A stretch of 64,000 nt of DNA from Pardosa pseudoannulata (Eukaryota > Arthropoda > Arachnida > Araneae > Lycosidae): positions 56,305,454-56,369,453 of the forward strand of contig CM063498.1 of the NCBI GenBank assembly GCA_032207245.1. The letters are read 5' to 3'. The translations under genes were made by a program, and so were the position numbers. Below the pieces are notes generated by a model, which was not told where the DNA came from, did not search any database, and saw only the letters and a list, made by a program, of their open reading frames with translations. Below are positions 42,906-54,624 of this stretch, one piece after another. Within the stretch, counting starts at the first letter, position 1. Each line of letters opens with the position of its first letter.

Positions 42906-43847
42906 GTTATACCTAACGTGACCAGACGTCCCGTTTTGAACGAGAATGTTCCTCTTTAAAATTACGAGTCCCGGTGTCCCCGAAATGGACTGTGGGACGC
43001 AAAATTGTCCAGTTTTCAGAAACCGAGCAAAAATTTGTGTGATTTCTAATTTAGAAAATGTTGGTGTTTATTGTAGATATTTTCATATGGCTTTTTCAGA
43101 CCGATGTATTTATGTTGTGGTGATCGATATTACCGATTTTAAGACAAGAAAATTTAAAGTAATAAAACATTACAAAAAATGTCATTTTAAAACGAAATCA
43201 TAGCAGGTGGCATGATTATAAATGTACCGGCCTTTTTTTTCAGACTGGATGTATTAATTGAAAAGCAATATATTGACTGTAATAAAGATACTGAAGTTTT
43301 TGAGGAATTTTCATTAATTTCTAATTACATTTTATAGCAAAAAATAACTGAGTGGAATAATTTAAATGTTTCCATGGAAACATACCGTTGGGTGAAAGTA
43401 TTCAAACACTTTGGCGCCAAACAATCTTCAGCATAAAAACTTTTCTATTGTAACTGAATATAATTTATGTTTGCCTGCTACAAATACTCCAGTAGAAAGA
43501 GTATTTTCTATTATGGACAAATTGTGGACATCTGAGAAAACCCAGTTAGAAATTTCAGTTCTAAAATCGATGTTGATAATTACGGTGAACATAAAAAAAA
43601 AACTGTGCCAAGAGTTTCATTCTTACTTGAAATCGTCACCAGCTATATAAAACAAATTTGTTCTTCTGATAAATATAACTAAACATTTTGGGTACCTATA
43701 TTTAGTGATTCGTAACTTTTAAGCCAACTTTTTCTGAATAAATAACTTTTAAAAAGTGTTTTTTTTTTCATTTACTACCTATGATTTGTCCTAAATAAAC
43801 CAATGTCCCGTTTTGAGTCAAAAAATAAAAGTCACATTAGGCATACA
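42906..43847 (+). mobile_element. hAT element, family F, with transposase remnant
   Basis: The left end taacgtgaccagacgtcccg matches the 'GTGACCAGACGTCCCG' start shared by a widespread hAT lineage. The right end (gtcacatta, with ttttgactcaaaacggg in inverted sense) is a diverged partner ending near 43839. The flanking octamers gttatacc and ggcataca match at 5 of 8 positions, so the boundaries are approximate. The transposase C-terminus lies inside on the plus strand. Confidence 0.7.
43411..43650 (+). pseudogene. hAT transposase C-terminal fragment in family F
   Basis: A 79-codon plus-strand frame contains EYNLCLPATNTPVERVFS, then IMDKLWTSEKTQLEISVLKS and MLIITVN. This is the hAT dimerisation signature (LxLPATNTPVERVFSxM....K..L....LKxMLxIxxN). 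Everything upstream, including the catalytic core, is missing or decayed, so it is non-functional. Confidence 0.88.
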
Positions 43848-45338
43848 TCATATTTTCTATTAACTAGTGTGTATTCATAGCATATGAGCATTCCGAACAT
43901 TTAATTATAAAACTTTCAGGAAAACAGTTGATAACGAATAAAAGGGAAGTTAGTGCTATACATTAGTATTTAAAATTTTCAAATCTTTATACTTATCAAT
44001 ACAATAATCGAATATAACAAATGTTCCCCATCATGTTTAGATTAAATAAATGGTTAGAGTATTTTACTTTTGTTGTTATACAATTTACAGGAATGCAAAC
44101 CATTCATTGAACTAGATATAAAACACTTTTGAGTTGAGATACTGGGATTCTTCCAGCATAAATATATAAATAAATAAAAGTAATCTTAATAAAATTTCGA
44201 AATTGAAATGTGACTTACAGAATTCCATATCACGCAACGTTTTCAGAAAAAACTAGTCATGAATTCAACTTGTAAACATTCGTTTTCAGAAAGCTAGGAC
44301 ATTGTCGCGTGAACTCGATAGATTCTCATTGGTAACTAATTGATTGACCTGAATTTTATATTATAGAGATATTTAGCCCCTGTAATACAAAACTATACTT
44401 TTTAAAAACATTATTTAAAAGCAAATGGAGAGGGTTTATTGCTTTTCATAGGAAAACTAAATATAATAACTATACAAATACTAATAAAATACTATACTAC
44501 TACTACTTTATACTATACTATAAACTAATAAAATAAAATGGATTCAAATATCCGCGAAATTTTGGTTCTATATAAGGGAATGTAATGTTTCCAGTGTCAT
44601 TTAGAATAGAAGCCCATTTATATAGAAAAAATTTTTTGATTTTGTATTCGAGGAAGAAAACCCCTTCACTTTCCTTGTTGTAAAAATGCCTTATAATTGA
44701 TTATTTTCATTTTTCCTAATCATGTACTACAACATTAATAATTATATGCTTCGGGAAAGTAATTTCTAAAATATTGTGTTAAGGAAAATCTGAACACAAA
44801 ATTATTATTTCCTACTCTTATGGAGGGGGGCAAAAAGATAAAAACTGTCATTGTAAAATATCGTGTAAGTAATGTTTAAAATAAAATTTTTAAACATTAG
44901 ACATCCGTTTAGCATGACGTACCCTTTTGTACTGTAGAACAACCTTATGACAGAAAGATGATATCTGCTATGTCAGATCCTCAGCTACTCTAATTGCTAA
45001 ATTTTAAAGAATTATTTTTTTCCAGTGCAGGACGCTTGCCTTTATTGATAGCAATCCCCAAACAAAGCCGCTGACTTTTGTTGCTCTTTTTATTGGGGAA
45101 GAACTATGATACATATTCTCTTTGACTCCAACCGATATTTAATCATTGGAACATATTTGAGCTGTAAACACGCCACCACATAAAACAAAAGACTTAGTAT
45201 TTATTCACTACACACTGCACAATTATTAACTATAAGACGTACACATCTAGCATACACTTAAAGCTACAATTTTATAAATCAAAATCAGTCGATGGTCAGT
45301 CTTGTGCACTACCCCGTACTACACATTTTTCCTATCTC
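43848..45338. other. Unassigned spacer
   Basis: Low-complexity act/ata runs near 44460-44540 and a short taaaattttta palindrome near 44860-44900; no gene or element recognised. Confidence 0.4.
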
Positions 45339-45557
45339 CCTTCGTTTTCTTCTTGCCGAACAATGACCGAATGGTTAGGCGGCTGGCCTTCGGAACCGGA
45401 GTTCGTGGATTCGAATCCCATTATGGCATGGATGTTCGTAGCCGTTCGGAATCGGCTTTAAGTAGTAAGTCCCGGTCTCATTACCCCTCGTGTTGCAAAA
45501 AGTAGACCGTAGCACTCCAAAACCAAAAAACCGAAAAAAAAAACCTTCGTTTTCTTC
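45339..45557 (+). mobile_element. tRNA-derived SINE, full length, 14-bp TSD
   Basis: The SINE occupies 45353-45543, with a tail of caaaaaaccgaaaaaaaaaa. A perfect 14-bp repeat ccttcgttttcttc lies at 45339-45352 and 45544-45557. Confidence 0.96.
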
Positions 45558-45599
45558 CCGCTGGAGTTCTTGCTCCCCTTTTCAGTTTAGTGTTCGGTG

Positions 45600-45755
45600 A
45601 TGTCACTCTGGCATCATAAGCACCATATAGGTAGAGCAGCTTCAATCCCTATAAAGGGGCAGCACAAATACATCGGAACCTTACTCAAGTATCGAACCCA
45701 AGTCCATCGGGTGGGAACACAATAGGTTAACCACTATATAATTTGGCCGGTATTT
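45600..45755 (-). mobile_element. tRNA-like SINE, another family
   Basis: On the minus strand agtggttaacctattgtg (box A-like) is followed by cttgggttcgatac (box B) and a body distinct from the dominant SINE (gctgcccctttatag). Ends are unclear. Confidence 0.5.
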
Positions 45756-47146
45756 TTTTAAAGAATCATTAGGATGAGTTTTGTCGCGAATTGTATCGCG
45801 ATCACTTTTGGCTTCACAACTGCGAATTTTGTAAATGGTTTCTAATTAATGGTCAAATTTCCAATGTTTTTCATAGCCAATGTTTTTCAAGGAGCTTTTT
45901 TAAGTATCTAAAATGTTCGACTTTTGTTACAGAAGAAAATATAATCGATAATATAGAAACAAATCGAATAATAATTATAAATAGAAAAATATTTATATAA
46001 TTTTATTACTACAGTTCTACAGTATTTTTTAATTTTTTAGTTATCGCAACAGTTAAATCGTAGCGCAAGTTTATTCTAAATTGTATGTTCTAGATGTAAC
46101 CTACAGTTATAATAATACGAGATAAATTTAATGATAATTTTCTCTGAAAATTTATCATCATCAAGCAAGTATAATCAAAAGTTCTGATATGTTAGATACC
46201 TGTAAATATAATTGAAGGTAATTTTAAGATCCAAACTCTCTAAGTTAATTATTGATGCAAACATAAGATAACGATAATTTCTTTTCATTGATAATGCTGT
46301 AAATAATATAATCCATTATACGAATAAGATAATATATCAATGCTTATCATACATGTCTAATTCCATGATGTAATTCAAGGTAAAATTCGGGCATCAGACA
46401 AAATAAGACAACCTTTGAAAGAGCACTGTTGTATTGTTGGGAGTCTTTTATAATAATAAACCTTGGTAATCAATTTAAAGCACACAAAGTCTCTTAATAT
46501 AAGCTAATGTGTTTGTTGTGTAATGACTCAGTCAACAAACACTCTTTCTCACTTACGTCCTTTTTGGCAAACATCTTATCCATCTAGTTTGTTAAGTTTG
46601 TGCTTGACTGATGCTTTTCTCCTTTTACCTGTGATGTAGTACTTGAGACTTAGTTTCAAAAACTCTTTATTCTTTCAATGTTTCAGGCGCATTCACAGTA
46701 TTAATAACTCATTCCGCCATAATGTTCCCAATTGGGGCTTTTCACTTTAAAAAAATTATTACTTAACTTATCAATATTGAAATCTTTGTTATAACCATCG
46801 TTCCAATTAATATTTGTAAAAAGTAATGGTATGAAAATGGGCAAAAATGTAGGAGCTTAGAGTATAAAAAAGTTAAAAACTGAAAATGTTAAAGATTTAT
46901 TTATCCCTAAACCTTTTAAATACTGTTTGTTTCTAATAATTTCAAACAGTTATGTGCCCATATTTTTAAGATAGATTAGTATATCTACTTTTTGAAGAAT
47001 ATCAAACTGATGGCAATAGTGATGAGTTTTATTTTGATTTGTTTTTAAGCTTTGTAAGTTGATGTACTGTATAAAGTACTTTGTACGCTGTAATCTGTAA
47101 AAAGCTAAAATGTTCGAAAATTTGGGTCCAGTTCTACAAATTTTCA
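45756..47146. other. Unassigned AT-rich spacer
   Basis: No element recognised; the 69-codon ORF at 45791-46000 shows no motif. Confidence 0.4.
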
Positions 47147-47264
47147 ATGGCCGAATGGTAGATTCGAAACCGGAGTTCACGGGTTCGAATCCCGTTGCTC
47201 TGGAACTCGGAATCGGCGTTAAACTGTAGAAGTGTGCAAAACAGTAGACCGTAGCGCTTTTCAG
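47147..47264 (+). mobile_element. SINE, internally deleted
   Basis: tggccgaatggtagattcg, gttcacgggttcgaatccc, then a shortened body to agtagaccgtagcgc. Pieces of both the head and the middle are missing. Confidence 0.8.
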
Positions 47265-47445
47265 ATTACCACTCTACATACCACTCCTCTGTATATTGGA
47301 GATAACAGTTGTTTTTTTCTAAATTTTTCTTATTTGAAATATTCTCATTTGGTTTCATTGGTTCAATTATTCCATAATTACATTAAATATTCTGTAATTA
47401 ATTTAAATATAATCCTTAAACTTGGCCATGGAGTATTTCTCGAAA

Positions 47446-47647
47446 CTAGATTAAACGGTTTGGTTTGGTTTGGAGCGCTACTGTCTACTTTTTTGCAACG
47501 CCAGGGCTAATAAGACTGGGACCTATTGCTTAAAGCCGATCCCGAAAGGCTACAAACATCCATGCCACAGTGGGATTCGAACCCACGAACTCCGGTTCTG
47601 AAGGCAAGCACCCTAACCATTCGGACATCGTTCGGTGCTAGATTAAA
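47446..47647 (-). mobile_element. tRNA-derived SINE, full length, 10-bp TSD
   Basis: The SINE occupies 47456-47637 on the minus strand, with tail ggtttggtttggtttgg and box B complement gattcgaaccc. A perfect 10-bp repeat ctagattaaa lies at 47446-47455 and 47638-47647. Confidence 0.94.
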
Positions 47648-47961
47648 TGAAATTGCTTTAAGAGGGGGGGAGATTATCTTAAATATTTGGTCTTTAATGA
47701 ATTAATTATAGTACTTTGAGAGTACGTCTTGAATATTCTTAAATTCATTAAATTTCAATTAAATAATAAGTTTATTAATAACCTTGTTCATCTGAACTTT
47801 ACATGAAGCTCCTAATTTAGGTAAAAAATAAGTAGTTTAAACTATTTTTTACCTAATTTTTTATTCACTAACATTTTATTCATTAAGGCCTCATACGGGG
47901 CTTCAAAGTTTTTGATAACTACTGGTAGCACGAATTCGAAAACTGGATGACTCATCTGTCA

Positions 47962-48129
47962 ATGGTTTCATTTAGTTTGGGACGATATGTCTTCCTTATT
48001 GCCTAAAGAGGGCATATGAGAGAGGAACCTACTTCTTAAAGGGGATTCCAAACGACAACATTTTTGCTAGTGGTGGATTTCAAATCCACCAACTCTGGTG
48101 CCGAAGACCAGCGTCCTAACCAAGGCCGG
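47962..48129 (-). mobile_element. SINE, strongly diverged
   Basis: The layout matches (tail atggtttcatttagtttgg, body ggaacctacttcttaaaggg, head accaactctggtgccgaag and cctaaccaaggccgg), but substitutions are frequent, including in box B. Confidence 0.7.
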
Positions 48130-48419
48130 TTTTGGACTATTAACCACCTGCGGGCTAGATAGTATTTGGTCGTCCCTTACAAATACAGATTCCTAGTGCA
48201 TTTATAACTTAGGTTATTGCATAGAAGCGTACTATTATGCTTATGACTGGAATGCAATATATAATTGACTAGGGACCATTGTAGTAAAAAATTGTAGATT
48301 ATATATTTATTAAAAGTTTATTAAAATGGATTGTGACGTACAATTTTCGACCTAACGTTAAAATAATGCATTGTGCATTTCTTTTCATTTTTAGGTAGCT
48401 CATCATTGTTTACTGCATT

Positions 48420-48552
48420 TGATTGACATTTGAGGGTGTACTTACAAAGAATATAGCTTCTCATTCTTTTTGAATCTATTTCAATTTTCGTTTTAACAGA
48501 AATATCTCTAATTCCACTTAAATATCTTATTCTTCTAAAAAAAATTTAAAAT

Positions 48553-48599
<47 letters not shown>

Positions 48600-48790
48600 C
48601 TAATTTCTTATGGGATGATCTTTAAAACTTGACGATTTATGTGTATTTAAAAAACAATCTATAATGTCTATTAAAAACTATAAGAAGTAAAAGAACAATA
48701 ACTTTCCGTATTCCAATCTGTCGACTAAGTAAAAAAAGAAACTTGGTATGACTTAATATTTTTAGATTATTTTTCCTCGTGTGTTCCACC
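48420..48790. mobile_element. Diverged relative of the 49.1-49.7 kb element
   Basis: Blocks tagaatctaatttcttatgg, tttatgtgtatttaaaaaac, aatctataatgtctatt and ttccgtattccaat recur in the same order at about 49340-49620. The ends are lost. The 40-base poly-T at 48555-48594 interrupts it at a point where the relative has ordinary sequence. Confidence 0.65.
48555..48594. repeat. Poly-T tract, 40 bases
   Basis: Uninterrupted T run. Confidence 0.97.
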
Positions 48791-48839
48791 ATTAAAAGTT
48801 TATTAAAATGGATAGACTGGCAAAATAATAATAATAACA

Positions 48840-48990
48840 TAATGGTCTCGTACAGCATTCTTTTTGCTTTCTTATTTGTCAGTTTATCATTTGCATCTGA
48901 TAACTCTAAATTTTTGCACAATTTCTTTTCAATTGTTAACAATACCATCAATACTGGTAGAGATTCAATACAATTTACTATCAAAATCAT
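48840..48990 (-). pseudogene. Possible hAT transposase tail remnant
   Basis: The minus-strand frame (ORF 48637-48990) begins ESLPVLMVLLTIEKKLCK after a short lead and continues NLELSDANDKLTNKKAKR. The pattern 'L.LLxIExxLxxxLxxxDxIxxFAxxKARK' closes many hAT (ZMYM-like) transposases. There is no other part of the enzyme and no TIR pair around it. Confidence 0.35.
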
Positions 48991-49087
48991 TCATTTATAA
49001 CTTAAATTTTTATCCCTTATTACCGATCCGTCTGAATTTTTAAATCTACTTTTGTATTTTCTGAAATGTTCTAAAATGCTAATTTCT

Positions 49088-49705
49088 TTAACCCTCTAAG
49101 CGGTTCTCACGTACAATTCCGCCAAACCGATGATGTCTTCAAAGCGGTTGTCAAGTACAATTTTTACCTCCAAAATCTTCCGAAAATAGATGTAATGTAC
49201 ATTTTTGCCAGTGTTTGAGATAGGAGGATTAGTCGATTGTTTAGAAACTGCATCCCTCTTTGACTAATTTATTGAGGGATGCAGCTACTTTACACAAAGA
49301 CGCTGATAGCTTTTCATGGCTTTATAAATACCTATTTCGAAGTATTTCGTTGCGGTAACAGATGTATCTCTAAATCACCACTTAAATATCTTGGATAATT
49401 TCGTAAAAAAATATAAATAATTCTCAAAGAATATTTTTATTTGTACTTTTAGAATCATTATTTCTTATGGAATTATCTTCGAGAATGGCGAGCTTTATGT
49501 GTATTAAAAATTAACAATCTATAATATCTATTTATATATCTATTTATAACCGGAAGTAAAGGGACAATAACGAGGGTGGGTTTTCCGTATTCCAATATAG
49601 TCGACAAAGGGGGAAGTAAAAAATCATAGAACGCTTTGGCCATGACACAATAAACCTTTAGCGTATTTTTGAGACTTTTTTAATCATTTTCCACTCGGAG
49701 GTTAA
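49088..49705. mobile_element. TTAA-flanked piggyBac-like non-autonomous element
   Basis: TTAA at 49088-49091 is followed by ccctctaagcgg; the right end ccactcggagg is its imperfect inverse, followed by TTAA at 49702-49705. A near-repeat of the left end (aagcggttgtcaagtacaat) lies about 40 bp inside. The CCC start and TTAA target fit piggyBac. No transposase coding is seen. Confidence 0.7.
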
Positions 49706-50621
49706 AGATAACTATAGCTAATCTATTTTTCAAATAACAATGTTCGGGGAGAAGTATTCTTTTAAAACTAGCCTAGGTTTAGGTCAATTTCCAAAACGAA
49801 TTTAAAAAAGAGATAGGAAAGAAATAAACTTTCAGTAAAATACTCTTTTTCTTAAAAAAAAGACTTTAGTTATTATATTTTAACGTAATTTTATTCCACC
49901 AGCCGTCTTTAAATTTGGCCACCTGCTTGCGTGCACGCTCTGCACACCTACTAGATCCAGACCCTGGCCCTACCCATTCTGTTATCGGTCGGCGATCTAA
50001 CGGATAAGTGAATATAGAAGTTCGATATTTTGTCTCTGTACTACTAACTATATTTTAAATATCATTTACAGAAATGCAGAATTTTGATATTGGTTTAAAT
50101 TTTACCATCAAAATGGACTGTTTCAATTTTTTTATGTACATACATTAGCAACCTCCCATTTCCGACCATTAAAGCCTTTTATAAGGCACCTTGAATTTTA
50201 TTCAATAGATATCGCTGTGAGTATTATTTTTTTGTACAGAATCTAAATACTATTGTAAGTATAATAATTCACACACAAAAAAATTTCTTTCATCTTCTTG
50301 TAAAAAATGAACGAAAGGATTAAGAATCTCTGATAACCATTTTTTCTCTCCACGTGACCTAATTTAGCAGAGAAGATCCTCTGAATTGCTTTCTCCTCTT
50401 TAGTCTTTCTGCATCATGTGCTTCGCTTACGTTTTCGAGTTGTTAGGCGCGTGTTTTCGTTCGATAGCCATATCAATGGACGGAAGTGTTTTATAAAGAA
50501 GCATTTATCTTTTCATATTGGGCTCAAAATTGTTGACTTGTCTTTGAAGGCTTAGTGTTTTAACAGTTTCTTAGACTTTTAAATGGGCTATTTTCTGTTC
50601 AGCGTGATTTTACACTAGACA
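49706..50621. other. Unassigned spacer
   Basis: A GC-richer patch near 49910-50000 (gcgtgcacgctctgcacacc) may be a worn tRNA-like fragment. No gene found. Confidence 0.35.
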
Positions 50622-51520
50622 TCGCCTATATAATAATAGCCTAAGTTATCTGTACGTCTGTCCTCCAATTTATGAACGGTTGGACCTGGAATGGATAGAG
50701 GCATCCATTCAAAGCGAATAAAGTTTATCTTCTCCTAAACTATAGATCCGATTCTAAAATAAATTGGTATAAATATGCTTCATATCTCAACAAAAAATAC
50801 TGTCGTCTTTAAAGCGTTCGAAATCCATTCCTTCCCCCCATTTTCGAGAGTTTAATGTCATTACTTCAAACCCTATTTTCCCCGGTTAAGAACAGGTGAT
50901 AAAAATTATCAATTTATCCCATAATAAATAGGTAAAAATTACAATTTTTTCTAGCATTGTGACGTCATTCCTTTCCACATCTCATTTAATCATTTCATAT
51001 TTTAAACTATTTAAATATCGTCTACACTATTTTAGTATCTTTTTTATCACTGAACTTAGATATTACTTAAATAATTTTCTTTTATATTTGGCATAAATAA
51101 TAGATTAGATACATATGTGATAATTTTAAATTGAATCATCGATTATTTTTTGTTGCAATGAAAATTTTATCACCGGTATTAACAATAAATTCTTTTCATA
51201 TAAGTCTAGGAGTCTATTTCACGGACTAATAAATATCTAACTTTTAATTTATATATTTGGAAATTAAGAAGTTTGTTCTTTTGTGTGTTTGTTTATTATA
51301 CATAACCACACGGTTTGACTAAATGAATTCAATGTGATTCTAAACTGCATTACAGGATCGGGTGACTCTAGAGGAGTATGACGATAAATAAATTATTGAG
51401 AGTGAACCAGATAGTTTTCAGCCAAAAAACAAACCATTTTTACCTGTCTCATTGGGTACTTAACAGTTCTGGAATATTAAAAATTTTACTAATCCCGTCA
51501 TATGATGGGCTATATACTAG
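50622..51520 (+). mobile_element. Non-autonomous Helitron, complete, 899 bp
   Basis: It starts TCGCCTATATAATAATAGCC and ends CTAG, with a terminal hairpin cccgtcatatgatggg at 51494-51509, 11 bases before the end. The base before is A and the base after is T, and there is no target duplication: the textbook Helitron arrangement. The length and lack of Rep/helicase coding make it a passenger element. It is the longest uninterrupted member here and defines the family shared with 22029-22454 and 28685-30139. Confidence 0.9.
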
Positions 51521-51724
51521 TATTCTAATAGTGCTTATTGATTTCGCTCATTAGCTGAAGATAAAATCCACGTTATTCTGCATCGCATGAAAATGATTTT
51601 AAAATTTCATTACAATTATTAGAAAGTAAATGGTTTTAAAAATTTTCTTGCTTTCAGAACTGTTAACTAAATGTTCATAGTTTAACTTGTTGTTTTATTT
51701 AGAGAACTCTGATTATTTTTTCTA

Positions 51725-51850
51725 ACAATTCCTGGACCTACTGCCTAAAGCCAATTCCAAACAAACAGTAAATGTTCTGCTATTAGGGGCTTCCAAACCC
51801 TACAGACTTTTAAAAGCAGTACCCTACTTGTTTGGCTATCAACCGGCTTC
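51725..51850 (-). mobile_element. SINE fragment, diverged
   Basis: ctggacctactgcctaaagc, caattccaaac, then cttccaaaccctacagac and gtaccctacttgtttggc follow the SINE in reverse orientation. The 3' tail is absent. Confidence 0.7.
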
Positions 51851-52972
51851 TGTAACCGATTAATCTTTTTAAATAAATTGTTTTAAATATTTTGGATATT
51901 TTTAAAGACATTTTGACTGATAAATCTAATTTTTGAAGCTACTTTTTTTTTACATTTCAATATGAATATTAGCTATACAAGTGCTCTATTTTTTTCTAAA
52001 CATGGAGTTATTACAGGAAAAGTCGAAATTTTAAACTGAAATAAGTGCATACATCATTACATTTAAACACTTGTCGAATAAAAATTTGTGATGATTGAAA
52101 GATTTTTTTAAATGTTATATCATGCATAAAAGTATTAAGGTAGTTATATATCATACGTATACATTATGTATCATAGTGGTACTACAACTCTCATTTTATC
52201 TGCAAATTGATTCTTATCGGACATCAGACTTGACGTGACCATATATTGTTTAGACTGAAGCATTTATTTTATCTAGTGCTTGTCAAGAATTGCTATAGTT
52301 GGATGTTTGAAACTTACCAGTTTTTTTCTCAGTAAGGTTTTGGTGGTGTAACCTACGCGCTTCCAAGCGCAATATATATTTTCTTTAATTATAGGTTATA
52401 ATAAAGAGAACCCGTTTCTGCATTATTTCTTTTATCAAAATGGCATCTTTCAAAATAATTATACCAATCATTGCCTCCTCAAAGTTACCTAAATACAGAA
52501 CTAGATATGCTTAGACGGATTATTAATGCTGAAATATACATCTCGTGCCTTGTATGACTTTCAGAAAAGATTCTTCTTTTTTGTCATTTTTTGTTATTTT
52601 GAGTTTTTTTAAGCCCATTTTCTACTTTTATTGCCGGACTGTAATTTCTTAATTCGATGGAAACTTTCTAATATTTAAGTTTTTTGTTTCTGTTTTATCA
52701 TTTTGGCATCATTTGGTTATGTATGAACAGATTTTTATTGCAAGATTTGAGGTAAAATTTAACATAAAAATAATTTTAAAAAAAACTAGAAATAAGAAGT
52801 AAAAATTTATTGATAAAAAGGGTATTTTTCTACACACACACATACATAAATAACATTGCTAATTTTTATATTGTAAGTTACTTTACACAATAATTATCTT
52901 TGTATAAAATATTCAAAATCATGTTTCTGAGAAATCTACTCCTGGTTCTTTCACACTCGTATATATCAACCA
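51851..52972. other. Unassigned AT-rich spacer
   Basis: No ORF of note and no boundary recognised. Confidence 0.45.
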
Positions 52973-53329
52973 TTCCATAGAGACGAGGTTGACACATTGA
53001 ACTACTTTTTATCACTTTTTCTATAAAGAATATAATATTTCAAATATATATTTCTTGTGAAGCAATTATAACACCACATGTTTTAAAAAATATACATATA
53101 TTCTTATTGGTGTGACATTTATAAATGTAACACCCGTAACAGCATATTTATATTTTTTTTAAAACGTACAGAAGAAATGGAAGTTCTTTATTTGTCACAA
53201 AATTCTTATATATAATGTCATATATAAGTGTTATAAATGCTTCACAAAAAATATATATTTGAAATATATTTTTTATAGAAAAAGTGATAAAAAGTAGTTG
53301 AATGTGTCCACCCGTTTCTATGGAATGCC

Positions 53330-53331
<2 letters not shown>
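52973..53331. repeat. Inverted repeat, about 105-bp arms
   Basis: Arm 52973-53082 (attccatagagacgaggttg, acacattgaactactttttat, cactttttctataaa) pairs with 53228-53331 in inverted orientation with few mismatches; spacer about 145 bp. It abuts the long AT run and is probably the remnant of an inverted-repeat transposon. Confidence 0.85.

Positions 53332-53399
<68 letters not shown>
53332..53399. repeat. (AT)n microsatellite, about 34 units
   Basis: Uninterrupted AT dinucleotides. The Ile/Tyr-repeat ORFs on both strands (53148-53447, 53586-53867, 53695-53925) are by-products of this and the next AT run. Confidence 0.98.
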
Positions 53400-53402
<3 letters not shown>

Positions 53403-53597
53403 GTAATGAGACTGACTTCTCGATGGGGTGTATGCAGTCATGGCCATATATATATAAATGATACCGTTTCAGCTATGTACCTTTATATAAGACAACTATT
53501 GAAGGACGGGTTCCCACTTATATATGTATATACTGAAGGGTATGTATGTATAAAGTATCTATTTACAAGACCATTAACACCTGTGTCAACATCTGTG

Positions 53598-53740
53598 GGA
53601 AAATATCTCTAGGAAAATCTGTATACGTATATGTATCTCCTTTTTATTTGGAAATTTCCTAAATTGTCCGCTAGGGCCATATAGGTTTATATATATGGCC
53701 AGGACGCTAACGGAGACAGATTTTCCTAGAGATATTTTCC
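53598..53740. repeat. Perfect 25-bp inverted repeat
   Basis: Arm 53598-53622 (ggaaaatatctctaggaaaa, then tctgt) is the exact complement of 53716-53740, separated by 93 bases that themselves hold a gccatata/tatatggc pair. It lies between two AT microsatellites. Confidence 0.93.
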
Positions 53741-53742
53741 TT

Positions 53743-53767
53743 ACATATATATATATATATATGTATA

Positions 53768-53816
<49 letters not shown>

Positions 53817-53822
53817 ATATAT
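53743..53822. repeat. Interrupted (TA)n tract
   Basis: AT/TA dinucleotides with tatg interruptions. Confidence 0.95.
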
Positions 53823-53925
53823 CAATTTAAAAAATCTAAAGCCTATTTCAGCAATATTTATGTACATCCGATCAAACGATAAACGAAACTTTGATTTAAA
53901 AATTAAATTTAGTATTCCCCTTTGA

Positions 53926-54624
53926 TTGGGATTTTAAAACATATTTGGTTAATTTCTGTGTTACCAGATATAAAATACGACACAACCTTCTTCTAAAGCT
54001 AGCCATAAAAATTAAATGTATTTTTGTGTATATGGCAAATATTCAACGCAGTGATATATAGTGTTTTATTAAAAGGTTTCAGTCAAATTTTCAAAACAGA
54101 TTATTCTTTTAGGGTTGAAGCATTAATTTACTATGTATATATTTAAAAAATTCGAGCTTACTTGAACCAACCGGTTATTTTGTTATGCCGCAATGTCTTT
54201 CGATTATATAACCCTGAATTTGAAAAAAAAATCCTTACATTCATTGCGCAATATCTTAGACTTGAATTTTATGTAATTGTTTTAGAAGATGTTTCAAGAA
54301 TATTAATTTATCCTACCTTTACTTTAGCTCATGTAGTAGTTAAAGCCTATTTTTACTGAACATGAATTATTTTCCCTTTAAACGCTTAATCTATGTATTG
54401 TTTTCTTACCCATCTGCAAGTTACTCATATTTTCCCTAAACGAATCCATTTAATTTCGGATAAGGGTTCATGCAATTTCAAACTATATTCTTTATGAATA
54501 ATGTCAAATGTTATTTGCTGATAATGTAAATTTTCTCAATGTACATTTGAAAGGTAATTTAGAAGAGTAATCTACACCTTTTTTTTAAATTCTGGCTGGT
54601 GTTTAGCTCTTTCTGTATGATTCC
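53926..54624. other. Unassigned spacer
   Basis: No recognised element; the 65-codon ORF at 54162-54359 shows no motif. Confidence 0.4.

Noticed and set aside
45302..45505. ORF with RRLAFGTGVRGFESHYG peptide
   Set aside because: Translation of the SINE head; the same peptide pattern appears at 58814-59011.
53148..53925. Ile/Tyr-repeat ORFs on both strands
   Set aside because: They are direct translations of AT microsatellites.
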